Of a stretch of 41,364 nt of DNA, positions 26,820-35,000 are shown in pieces. Numbering within the stretch: position 1 is the stretch's first letter; every line of letters begins with the position of its first letter. The stretch spans positions 1 to 41,364 of the forward strand of contig JAUIGR010000022.1 of the NCBI GenBank assembly GCA_030430025.1, written 5' to 3'. This stretch comes from Gammaproteobacteria bacterium. GTDB taxonomy: Bacteria > Pseudomonadota > Gammaproteobacteria > Xanthomonadales > Marinicellaceae. A program made the translations under genes and the position numbers. The notes below the pieces were generated by a model that had not been told where the DNA came from, made no database searches, and was given only the letters and a program-made list of their open reading frames with translations.

Positions 26820-28097
26820 TTACAGGGTCGAAACCAACTTAAAAAATAAACGTTCGATCAATCTTAATTCTTCAGTAACAATTTCACCATTTCCTTGCAT
26901 TTCTTGATAAAAAACCAGATCGGATCCGAAGCTAGTTTTTAGATCATCTGGTAATTCAATTTTTACTTGATATTGATCACCATTAGGAACTAAGGACAAT
27001 CCTGCAACAAGACCCTTAACCACACCATTTTGTTCATGGGGATAATTATCTAACTTAATATTAACCTTTTGACCTGACTTGATCTTTGACGAATTCCAAA
27101 TAGGTACAGAGCCATAAGCCCAATAACCATGGGCCTCAGCGGGTACAACAACAATCACTTCCTCACCTTGATTAAGGTATTGATTTTTATTGACCATTGA
27201 CGTAAAGGTTACCTTACCATTAATTTCTGATCTCAAAATATTATTCTGTTCCCAAATATGAATTTGATTCAATAGATCTTCATAAGATTCTTTTAATTTT
27301 AACTGGTATATATGTTCTTCTTCCGCTTTTTGATTAAGCAATTCCAGCCGAGAGAGTTCCATATTATTGGCAGCTATTTGATAATCAACAATACGAGAAC
27401 TTATATTTTCGAAAGCTTTTTGTGTATTCAAAACTGTTAATCTTTCTTGACCCAGATCGGTTTCTGATAATAAATTTTTCTTTACCAGTTCCCCTTTTGC
27501 TGCATATTGTTTTTGTTTAATATCGAGCTCATTAGCAACCAAGCTTTCTTCTTTTATTTTTAAGTTTATGACCTGCTCATATTTTTTAATTTGCTCATCA
27601 AGTTTTGTTAACCTGTCATCAATATTATTGTTATTAAAGTAATGATGATATTTATGGTAAGTATCAACAAAATTTAGATAACTTGGCTTAAGTGATCCAA
27701 GCTCTAAATGCAAAGACAAATTAAACGAGCCACTATAGAGTTTATGCTTTCTCAAAGCATTTTTCAGAAGAAACACATCCTGATAATCAGCCGGCGTTTC
27801 AAAAATGCCAAGAATTTGATTTTCAATCACTAAATCACCTTCTGCGACCCTGATATCGACTAACTTTCCATTTTTCGGGGCGATCACTCGCTGAGATGGT
27901 GTATCAGTGATGATACTGACCCTAGCAATCAACACATCTGGATATTGGACAAAATAAGACAAAAGCAAAATAAGTAAAAAGAAAATAAAAATCAAAGTAG
28001 TCCCTGATTTCAATGTCCAATGAGGAACTCTGCCAATCACTTCCTGAATGGGTCCTTTCACTTGGTCTAATTCAGCAATAAAATCTCTATTGTCCAT
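26820..28097 (-). CDS. HlyD-family membrane fusion protein of the peptide exporter
   Basis: Periplasmic adaptor of a type I/bacteriocin export system, 425 aa. A cytoplasmic N-terminus (GPIQEVIGRVPHW) precedes one membrane helix at about 31-50. A biotinyl-lipoyl-like half-motif follows (VIAPKNGKLVDIRVAEGDLV), then a long coiled coil (about 150-280), the second lipoyl half (LRSEINGKVTFTSM) and a beta-barrel region. It lies 7 nt downstream of the C39-ABC exporter gene and would connect it to an outer-membrane TolC-like channel not found here. The N-terminal sequence is like Bacteroidota adaptors paired with peptidase-ABC exporters (judged from memory). Confidence 0.85.
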   Translation of the reverse strand: MDNRDFIAELDQVKGPIQEVIGRVPHWTLKSGTTLIFIFFLLILLLSYFVQYPDVLIARVSIITDTPSQRVIAPKNGKLVDIRVAEGDLVIENQILGIFETPADYQDVFLLKNALRKHKLYSGSFNLSLHLELGSLKPSYLNFVDTYHKYHHYFNNNNIDDRLTKLDEQIKKYEQVINLKIKEESLVANELDIKQKQYAAKGELVKKNLLSETDLGQERLTVLNTQKAFENISSRIVDYQIAANNMELSRLELLNQKAEEEHIYQLKLKESYEDLLNQIHIWEQNNILRSEINGKVTFTSMVNKNQYLNQGEEVIVVVPAEAHGYWAYGSVPIWNSSKIKSGQKVNIKLDNYPHEQNGVVKGLVAGLSLVPNGDQYQVKIELPDDLKTSFGSDLVFYQEMQGNGEIVTEELRLIERLFFKLVSTL

Positions 28098-28104
28098 AAC
28101 TACA

Positions 28105-30300
28105 TCAACTGCCTAACTCGAGCTGATTTTTCACCAACTGGTAATAGGTGCCCTTACTTGCGGTCAATGTCTTATGGTCACCCAGTTCGACCAATCGCCC
28201 CTGATCCAATACCATGATCTGGTCAGCATTCTTAACTGTACTTAAGCGGTGAGCAACCACAATGACTGTTTTACCAATAAAAAATTGCTGTAAATTACTC
28301 ATGATGGTTTTCTCATTGTTAGCATCTAATGCACTGGTTGCCTCATCAAAAAACAAATATTCAGGATTCTTATAAACAGCCCTGGCAATTAATATTCTTT
28401 GCTTTTCACCACCACTTAACCCACTACCACTGCTACCAATTTTTGTGTTCAGCCCAGCCGGCAATTTCTCAATCAATGTTTGCAAATTGGCAACTTCAAC
28501 TGCCTTTGCTAAACGCTCAACATCAATCGAATGATCACTGTCTGATTCAGTGATATTGCGCGCTATGGTATCACCAAAGATAAAACCATCTTGCATCACG
28601 ACACCACAATTAGCACGCCATGAATGTACATCAATATTATTTAGATCAAGGTTACCAACTTTGATACTCCCTACTTTAGGAGGATAAAATTGTAATAAAA
28701 GTTTTAATAATGTGGTTTTCCCGCTACCACTGGCTCCCACAATAGCGGTTACCTTACTTTCTGGAATAACACAACTGACCCCATCCAGCACCTTAACAGA
28801 ATCAGGACCTCCATACTGAAAAGTTAGATGCTCCATCTGGATCGACCGCTCTTTGGGCAGCACCAAGAATTGATGCTCACCTTTTTCCTCATTGTCCACT
28901 TGATGAATTTCATTCATTCGATCAAGACTTAAACGAGCATCTTGTAAAGAACGAGCAAAGTTAATAAATTCAGCCAATGGCGCGTTCAACTGACCAATAA
29001 TGTACTGTACAGCAAGCATCATCCCCAATGTCATTTCACCATTAATAACAGCCAACGCAGCCATAAAGCTGATAACAATATTTTTAAGCTCATTAATGGT
29101 TTTTGAGCCTATATCTTGAATTTGTGATAAGGCTAATCCTTTCACTGAAATATTGAATAATTTGACCCGAATTTCTTCCCATTCCCAACGATGTCTGCGT
29201 TCTGAGTTATTTAACTTGATTTCATTAATACCATTAATAATTTGAATTAGGCTGCTGCGATTTTCTGCAGCCTGATCAAACCGTTTAAAATCTAGTTCAG
29301 CACGTTTTTTCATGAAAATCAGTGCCCAAATGACATATAAAACACTGCCTAAAAGAAATACCAATAATATTTTGATACTATAAATAAATAAAACCACTGA
29401 GAAAATCACTGTGCTGAATATAGAAAAAATCATACTCAGTGAGCTGGATGATAAAAAACGTTCCAAACGGTTATGATCATCGATTCTTTGCAGCAAATCA
29501 CCGATCAACTTAGTATCAAAAAAACCAATGGGCAAACGCATCAGCTTAAATAAAAAATCAGAAACAATGGATAAATTAATCCGCGAACCAATATGTAACA
29601 AAATCCATGAGCGAATGGCTTGTACTGTTGTTTGTGAAAAAAATAAAACAAGCTGTGCTGCCAGCACTAAATAAATAAAACTAACATTTTGATGATTGAT
29701 GCCGTAGTCGACCAAGGCTTGTGACAAAAAAGGCAGTATCAGCTGAATCAAACTGCCCACTAATAAACCAAGAAATAGTTGACCAATATATCTTTTGTAT
29801 GGTTTTAAATAAGGAAATAATAATTTGAGCCCAGAAGGTTTATCATCTGTATGATGCTCAAGATCGTAGAACTCCTGGGATGGTTCTAACAATAATAACA
29901 GACCCTCGTCTTCTCCTGCCTTTTTCTTAAACTGCCATCCTTGAATAAATTCTTCTTTAGTGTATTGAACCAAACCATGTGCAGGGTCAGCCACATAGAC
30001 GCTGTCTTTCTTAATTTGATAAACTACTACATAATGGCGCTGACGCCAATGGGCAATACAAGGCAAAGGTGCTTTCTCAGCCAAAGTATCATAGTCAATC
30101 TTCACACCTAATGAACGCAACCCAATAGATTCAGCTGCATGGGCCAAACCCCGCATTGATGCGCCCTCTCGTGTGATAAAGCTTTTTTCTCGTAAATAAG
30201 GGACTTGATAAACTTTGCCGTGATATTCTGCAATCATTTTCAGACAGAACACACCACAGTCCATTTGGTCTCGTTGTTTATGGAAAGGAAATTTTTTCAT
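28105..30300 (-). CDS. C39-peptidase ABC exporter for double-glycine peptides
   Basis: Peptidase-containing ABC transporter (PCAT), 731 aa, which removes a double-glycine leader and exports the core peptide. Order: C39 cysteine protease (1-130) with Cys15 (QMDCGVFCLKM), His89 (RQRHYVVVY) and Asp105 (VADPAHG), all intact; six-helix ABC membrane domain (about 165-450); ATPase with Walker A GASGSGKTTL (522-531), signature LSGGE (628-632) and Walker B LFFDE (649-653). Two GG-leader precursors and a remnant are encoded just upstream in the same direction, so substrate assignment is strong. A terminator-like hairpin at 30316-30341 precedes the start codon. The LREKSFITREG and HWRQRHYVVVY phrases resemble Bacteroidota homologues. 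Confidence 0.93.
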   Translation of the reverse strand: MKKFPFHKQRDQMDCGVFCLKMIAEYHGKVYQVPYLREKSFITREGASMRGLAHAAESIGLRSLGVKIDYDTLAEKAPLPCIAHWRQRHYVVVYQIKKDSVYVADPAHGLVQYTKEEFIQGWQFKKKAGEDEGLLLLLEPSQEFYDLEHHTDDKPSGLKLLFPYLKPYKRYIGQLFLGLLVGSLIQLILPFLSQALVDYGINHQNVSFIYLVLAAQLVLFFSQTTVQAIRSWILLHIGSRINLSIVSDFLFKLMRLPIGFFDTKLIGDLLQRIDDHNRLERFLSSSSLSMIFSIFSTVIFSVVLFIYSIKILLVFLLGSVLYVIWALIFMKKRAELDFKRFDQAAENRSSLIQIINGINEIKLNNSERRHRWEWEEIRVKLFNISVKGLALSQIQDIGSKTINELKNIVISFMAALAVINGEMTLGMMLAVQYIIGQLNAPLAEFINFARSLQDARLSLDRMNEIHQVDNEEKGEHQFLVLPKERSIQMEHLTFQYGGPDSVKVLDGVSCVIPESKVTAIVGASGSGKTTLLKLLLQFYPPKVGSIKVGNLDLNNIDVHSWRANCGVVMQDGFIFGDTIARNITESDSDHSIDVERLAKAVEVANLQTLIEKLPAGLNTKIGSSGSGLSGGEKQRILIARAVYKNPEYLFFDEATSALDANNEKTIMSNLQQFFIGKTVIVVAHRLSTVKNADQIMVLDQGRLVELGDHKTLTASKGTYYQLVKNQLELGS

Positions 30301-30315
30301 GACTATTGTAAATAA

Positions 30316-30341
30316 AGAACCCTCATAGAATTGAGGGTTCT
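30316..30341 (-). terminator. Hairpin between peptide gene and exporter (terminator or attenuator)
   Basis: On the minus strand AGAACCCTC pairs perfectly with GAGGGTTCT around an 8-nt loop, followed by TTATTTAC. It lies 16 nt before the exporter ATG and 80 nt after the peptide stop, so it could end most peptide transcripts while letting some run into the exporter. A second imperfect inverted repeat (AACTCTCCTC with GAGGAATTGAGTT) lies at about 30348-30391. Confidence 0.65.
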
Positions 30342-30422
30342 CGTTATAACTCTCCTCAAATTTTCTGTCAAGAAAGGAGGAATTGAGTTAGTAACATCAT
30401 TACATGATTGATGAGAAAAAGG

Positions 30423-30584
30423 TTAAGGACAATCAATTTCTACCACTGCTATTAACTCACCCGACTCGTCATCATATATATACTTATAGCATTTTTCACT
30501 TACTCCTCCATGTATATTGTTCATTAATGCACTATCCAATAATCCAATTCTGTTTTCAGAAAAATCATTTAAAGTTTTTTTCAT
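30423..30584 (-). CDS. Double-glycine leader precursor peptide 1 (53 aa)
   Basis: A small ORF beginning MKKTLNDFSENRIGLL. The leader is 27 residues and ends NNIHGG, with Leu at -12, Met at -7 and Ile at -4, fitting C39 double-glycine leaders. The 26-residue core (28-53) begins VSEKCYKY and ends VVEIDCP. It has two cysteines (residues 32 and 52, allowing one disulfide), is acidic, and ends in Cys-Pro. It lies 122 nt upstream of the matching C39 exporter. Its upstream region is a near-duplicate of that of precursor 2. No modification enzyme is nearby, so an unmodified or disulfide-bonded microcin-like or signalling peptide is the simplest reading; activity is unknown. Confidence 0.75.
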   Translation of the reverse strand: MKKTLNDFSENRIGLLDSALMNNIHGGVSEKCYKYIYDDESGELIAVVEIDCP

Positions 30585-30619
30585 ATTACACCTTCATTAA
30601 TCTATAAATTTTAATAAAT

Positions 30620-30720
30620 CGCCTAAATGTTTTACAACTTCTTAGGCATCTGATATGGCTTTCAACCATATGTACCAATGGTACAATAGTTCGTATTAAA
30701 ATAATGTTAGCCAAAGTCAC
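30620..30720 (-). promoter_or_regulatory. Duplicated promoter/operator/leader module, copy 1
   Basis: 101 bp that aligns without gaps to 31433-31533 at 78/101 identities. Read leftward it contains: a -35-like TTGGTA (30678-30673), a 17-nt spacer and -10-like TATCAG (30655-30650), conserved in both copies; a perfect TGTACC-AAT-GGTACA inverted repeat (30671-30685) overlapping the -35, as expected of a repressor or activator site; and a hairpin (arms GCCTAA/TTAGGC, 30647-30621) at the expected start of the transcript. The peptide start codon is 36 nt further on. Promoter assignment is inference; the duplication is direct observation. Confidence 0.65.
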
Positions 30721-30792
30721 TTTTTATCAAAAAAAATTTTGTTTATATTTTCAATCAATGCCTGCTATATACTTACAATTATGCATGAGCAT

Positions 30793-30954
30793 TTATACTT
30801 CAGAGGCCAAGAGAGTTGAACTCTTCGCTTCTTTAGAACAACCACCTTTTACCCGCTCTAAATCCAAACCAGTTAATCTAGTGACTCTACTCATATCTGA
30901 ATCAGAAATGAACTGTGATGAAAATTGATCCTCAAGATTCCTAGTGACCTTTCT
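30793..30954 (-). pseudogene. Remnant of a third double-glycine precursor
   Basis: An open frame that reads ...SDSDMSRVTRLTGLDLERV, then KGG, then CSKEAKSSTLLASEV and stop. Its leader aligns without gaps to that of precursor 2 (SNSKMNDLVSLSVSDLNQIQ, then GG) with 8 of 22 identities plus the following Cys. The Shine-Dalgarno region is also shared (TAATTTGTTAGGAGAAAG against TAATTTGTTATAGGAGAAATG), but no ATG, GTG or TTG follows it in frame; the ATG position reads AGG. Only an internal ATG at 30894 (33 aa, no Shine-Dalgarno) remains. The core is short, not acidic, and lacks the second cysteine. Most likely a decayed copy; translation from an unusual start cannot be excluded. Confidence 0.5.
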
Positions 30955-31215
30955 CCTAACAAATTACTTTCAATTACTCTATTTCTAAGAATCTGTCATA
31001 ACATAATAAGGTCATATATACTGATAGTATAAAAACAGACATTAAAAATGACGTTTAATATAATCCAATAAAAATAATACCTTTATTGAGTATGATGAAG
31101 CCTGACCTATATTAAGCTAAGGCCCCATCACAAACATGTTTGAAATTTCAAAACTTATAGTCGCTTATAAAGTATTGCGTACGGGGCTAACAAAGACTTT
31201 TGCTTTATTTCAATA

Positions 31216-31398
31216 TCATGGACACAATGGAATATCTTTCCAGACGATCTCCTCAAGACCAAAGATATCTTCTGGAAAATCTGGAATGCAACCACCTTGT
31301 ATTTGATTCAAATCAGAAACACTCAAACTGACCAAGTCATTCATTTTGGAATTGGAATTCAACGACACCTGCAATTGCTTTGAACATAGTGATTTCAT
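31216..31398 (-). CDS. Double-glycine leader precursor peptide 2 (60 aa)
   Basis: The start is ATG 31398 (MKSLCSKQLQVSLN), 8 nt after AGGAG; an ATG two codons earlier is only 2 nt from AGGAG and less likely. The 36-residue leader ends LSVSDLNQIQGG, a textbook double-glycine motif (Leu -12, Ser -11, Asp -8, Leu -7, Ile -4). The 24-residue core begins CIPDFPEDIF, ends KDIPLCP, and has exactly two cysteines, at its first and penultimate residues, so a disulfide would close nearly the whole peptide into a ring. Net charge is strongly negative. It shares the C-terminal Cys-Pro and acidic character with precursor 1, and its upstream region too. Product activity unknown. Confidence 0.8.
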   Translation of the reverse strand: MKSLCSKQLQVSLNSNSKMNDLVSLSVSDLNQIQGGCIPDFPEDIFGLEEIVWKDIPLCP

Positions 31399-31432
31399 AA
31401 TCATTTCTCCTATAACAAATTAACTAAAATTT

Positions 31433-31533
31433 CGCCTAAATGCTTTGTAATTCTTTAGGCGTCTGATATGTACTAAAACCATATGTTCCAATGGTACAAT
31501 AGCATATATTCAAATAATGTTAACAATGATCAC
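31433..31533 (-). promoter_or_regulatory. Duplicated promoter/operator/leader module, copy 2
   Basis: Counterpart of 30620-30720. Conserved parts, read leftward: TTGGAA (31491-31486), 17-nt spacer, TATCAG (31468-31463); the near-palindrome TGTTCC-AAT-GGTACA (31484-31498; one mismatch in the arms); and an 8-bp hairpin CGCCTAAA/TTTAGGCG (31461-31433). The hairpin lies about 34 nt upstream of the precursor 2 start. Base changes in the stems are partly compensated, favouring selection for structure. Confidence 0.65.
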
Positions 31534-31857
31534 TTTTTTCTAAGAAAAGCGGTTAAACATGATAATCATCTTGTTGAGAAACAGTATGAAGACATACCCT
31601 ATTAAAGCTTTACGTATTTTAAAGTTCAGTTGGGCCAACTTTTTTATCATCAAACCAAAACACCCTTATTTGTATTTCAAAGTTAACTATATGCCTATCG
31701 ATTGAACATCAACTAATGCATGCTGTAAAACGGGATGACATCATGCCAACACTTGATGTAATGAGAAGAAACTCCAAACCTTATGAAGCAAAAGATCAAA
31801 CTATAATGCAGTTTGATTAGTAACAGCAATGTTCCTTGAAGTCTTGTGAATATCTAA
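31534..31857. other. AT-rich gap before the island; no credible gene
   Basis: No recognisable gene. A frame on the plus strand (31716-31820; begins MHAVKRDDIMPTLDVM) is open for 34 codons and continues open upstream without a start, but has no Shine-Dalgarno and no family resemblance I can name; it may be a relic. The gap ends at the left 21-bp repeat of the island. Confidence 0.4.
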
Positions 31858-31878
31858 AATGGTGCCAGGAGAGGACTT
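31858..31878 (-). repeat. Left 21-bp direct repeat of the island (tRNA 3'-end-like)
   Basis: AATGGTGCCAGGAGAGGACTT is repeated exactly at 38470-38490 in the same orientation. The minus strand reads AAGTCCTCTCCTGGCACCA, like the T-arm and acceptor end plus CCA of a tRNA, although one base short of standard T-arm geometry. Weaker similarity continues about 40 nt to the right in both copies. Interpreted as an integration scar (att site). Confidence 0.6.
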
Positions 31879-32088
31879 TAATAATATTTTAAGCGTTTGA
31901 TGTTTAAAGATAAATGGAGTTGTGTTGAAAAATATACCAACAAATGTACCATGACTGTTGATGAGTCAGGTAGAAATAAATCATATAGCGGCTTTCGATC
32001 TATTTATCTATTTTTAAGTGCATTCTCGTTTAAATATTTATCCGACAGCAGCGCCTAGTTATACGAAACTCGAACAGAAGCAGGCCGG

Positions 32089-35000
32089 TTATTCAAATCG
32101 TTGTTCTCGCTGGTTGTATTGGTCCGACTCGCGTTCTCTATTCTCTCTAATTGACCTATCTAAAAGATACAGCTTAGCCTTTGCAATCTTTTGCACATCT
32201 GGTGTGTCATGATTTAATAGCTCTGCGAACGCCTTCGATCTAACTTCAAGAATTTCGGCAAGTGAACCTGACCACCCACCAGGAATGGTTCTGGAGAAAA
32301 TAGTTTCAACTATATCGACTTTGTCCTCTGCGGCATCTAAAAGTGATGTGATATGTTTACTAAGAGCTACTTCCTTTGGATTATCTAGATTCTGTGATTT
32401 CTTGTCTAAGGAAGTATATGCTGAAACAGCACCTGCTACTTTTTGGATCTTATCTTGATTTCCATTACACCAATCTAACACGCGCTCAATTGGAGCTAAA
32501 TTCAATGGAGAGCTACTGCGATTGACCCTATCTTTGAAAAGCAAATATATAAGTTGTTCGCTGTTATCACTATCGATGAATACTCTATCCAATACATATT
32601 CAGGATAGGTTTTCACCAGATAGGCTATGGTATTTTCTAATTCGAATCCATATAAGCGATATGTCTCTACGCCGTCGCAAAGCAAGTTAACAATATCGCG
32701 AATTTCATTCTCCGTCGCGGATTCTGATAAACACTCTTCAATAACTCGGTCCATTCCATGAAGCAGTCGCCTATTTATCTCATCCCTTTGCATTGAAAGA
32801 AGTTTCAAAATAGCGAGCCTTCCAACTGATCTTATCTCATTGCTAGGACTATAGTTGCAATCCTTATCAGTAAAGAATCGCATGCTCAATATTTCAATGG
32901 TCGCAAATATCCCATCAGCCAAATCATTAATTGCGCCAAGCAGTTTTGATAAATCATCATCACATATAGTTTCATGAATTCGACCATAACTTATCTGTTG
33001 GAACCGCCAAGCTTCCAGTTCACCAGCCAGCGCTAATTCTATGAGCCTTTTTGTGCCCCAAGGTGCTATCGGCGTTGCAGACAGAATATCAACGAAATAC
33101 GGTTTTAGCTCAGGTACAACCAAGACAGACTCTTGGAGTATCCGTGACAAACTAGGATTATCTGCATGAACGCCAGCAATAAATCCGCGAAAGAGGATAG
33201 TTTGAACTAATTGCAATTCTTGCTTTTGCATCAACTGAACCAAAGTATCAAAGGTTGCTTTTTGATCGGATGAACCTTTAGCTAACCCCTTGCCGAATGA
33301 CCAAAGCGCATCGATATTTTGCTTCCAAAGCCTTGGTGCCAATTTTTCAAGATACTCAGGTTCAGATACAGCTAACTCCCCTAATTTTTCTATCTTACGG
33401 TGAATTTCTTCTGAATTTTCTGTGAAATCTCCACTTCTCACCTCTATGTGGTCCCATGTGTTAGTCAGTGCATACGCTTCGATTTCAGAATAGGGATCAG
33501 TCGGTGCAGCTAAACGTTCTAGCTCCTCAATCTTTTTCAATAGTTCTGGAGTGTGCTTGTTTCCATGGTAATGGATTGTCCGTTTAATAGACCTCCACAT
33601 ATCTGGCCACTGACCACCAGCACTATATTTGCGTACAATACCTTCAAGAAAGTCAAAACAACCTGCATAGGTCCATAATCCTACAAAATGGTTTGCCAGT
33701 AGTTCCTTTGCCCAGTTCACTCTGAGCTCATTTTTAGAGTCTAAAAGTGGCACTAATAATTCAGCAAAACCTACGTACCAATCCAATTTTTCCTTATTTG
33801 TTTTCGGCTCCCATCCATAGTCCCTGCTTCGAGCACCAAAATCAAAACCTCCAAATGAGGTCCAGTGAGAAGCCTCAAAAGCAGACCGAAAAATATCCTG
33901 TGCAATCTCTAGTTGTTTTGTATCACCGGAATCCAACATTCTTTTGACAAAAGAATGCCTTCGTGTAGGCGTAGCCTGTGTCCCCGAGAGGTGCAATGAA
34001 AAAAGGCTCGACAATTGGCTGGCGATACTATTGTTATTCTCTCCAGTTTTTTCTGTTTCAGCAAAGCGAAGGATTAGTTCAGCTGCGCGATCAAAGTACT
34101 GGTCATCATATGCAATCTTTCTAAGTAGTCGAACAATAACAGAGAAATTCTGATTATTTCGCGAGCAAAACTCTTGGAATTCCGATGCGTTGTCGATAGC
34201 AGCTAAAACTGCATCCGGAAAAACAGGAGCGATATGGCTTAAAGCCGTAAGTAACTCAGCATCACAAACTGCAATATTGTGAAATGGCCCATCAATCTTC
34301 ATCCATGTATAAGCGAGTTTACGAGCTGGTTCAAAATCATGTAGATACCCTAATCGGTGAGCGCATGATTTGAATAGACGTAAATTATCACACTTTAACA
34401 ACTCTGCATTAATTTGGTCAGGATCGATGTTTTGAAGTGCTCTTCGTGCAAGACGATTAGCTAATGCATGCGGTAAAACTGCTCTCCAATTTCCTCGCTG
34501 CTGTGAGAGCTGTCTCCGCAGTAACTCTGCATGGTTGCGATTTAACTTGTTGCGCTCTAACCCGCCAATTTTAGAAAGAGCGTATAATTCATCATTGAAC
34601 TCTTTCGTGCTTACGTTAAAGGAATAAACTAGCGATAATACCTCGGCACTTTCAAGTAAACTTTCGGCAGCTCCTTTTCTTTGATTAAATAGTCTCCGAA
34701 ACAACTCTTCATCAGAAAACTTTGCTAACGTCTCATCTGAATCTACTCGACTTGCCAATGCAATAGCAACACGTGCATTCCCACCAGAAAACTCTGCAAT
34801 TTTATCGGCATTCACACGCCCTAGAGACGAGAATCTTTTTTGAATAAGTTTGGAAACAGTCTGCTCACTTAAGGGCTCAATATGTATTACTTCCGTTTCT
34901 TCTGGGCGATCATCCGAAATGTCATATTCAATAGTAAGAAGGCTTAATTTCGCTTGATTTAATGATACTTGCTTTTGCAGTCTCCTATGAACATCTGGCG

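Noticed and set aside
31122-31186. GGCCCC / GGGGC pair as terminator of precursor 2
   Set aside because: Stem of 5 bp with a loop of about 50 nt and no T-tract; too weak to call.
31716-31820. 34-codon plus-strand ORF (MHAVKRDDIMPTLDVM...) as a further export peptide
   Set aside because: No double glycine, no Shine-Dalgarno, opposite strand, and the frame is open upstream without a start; at best a relic.
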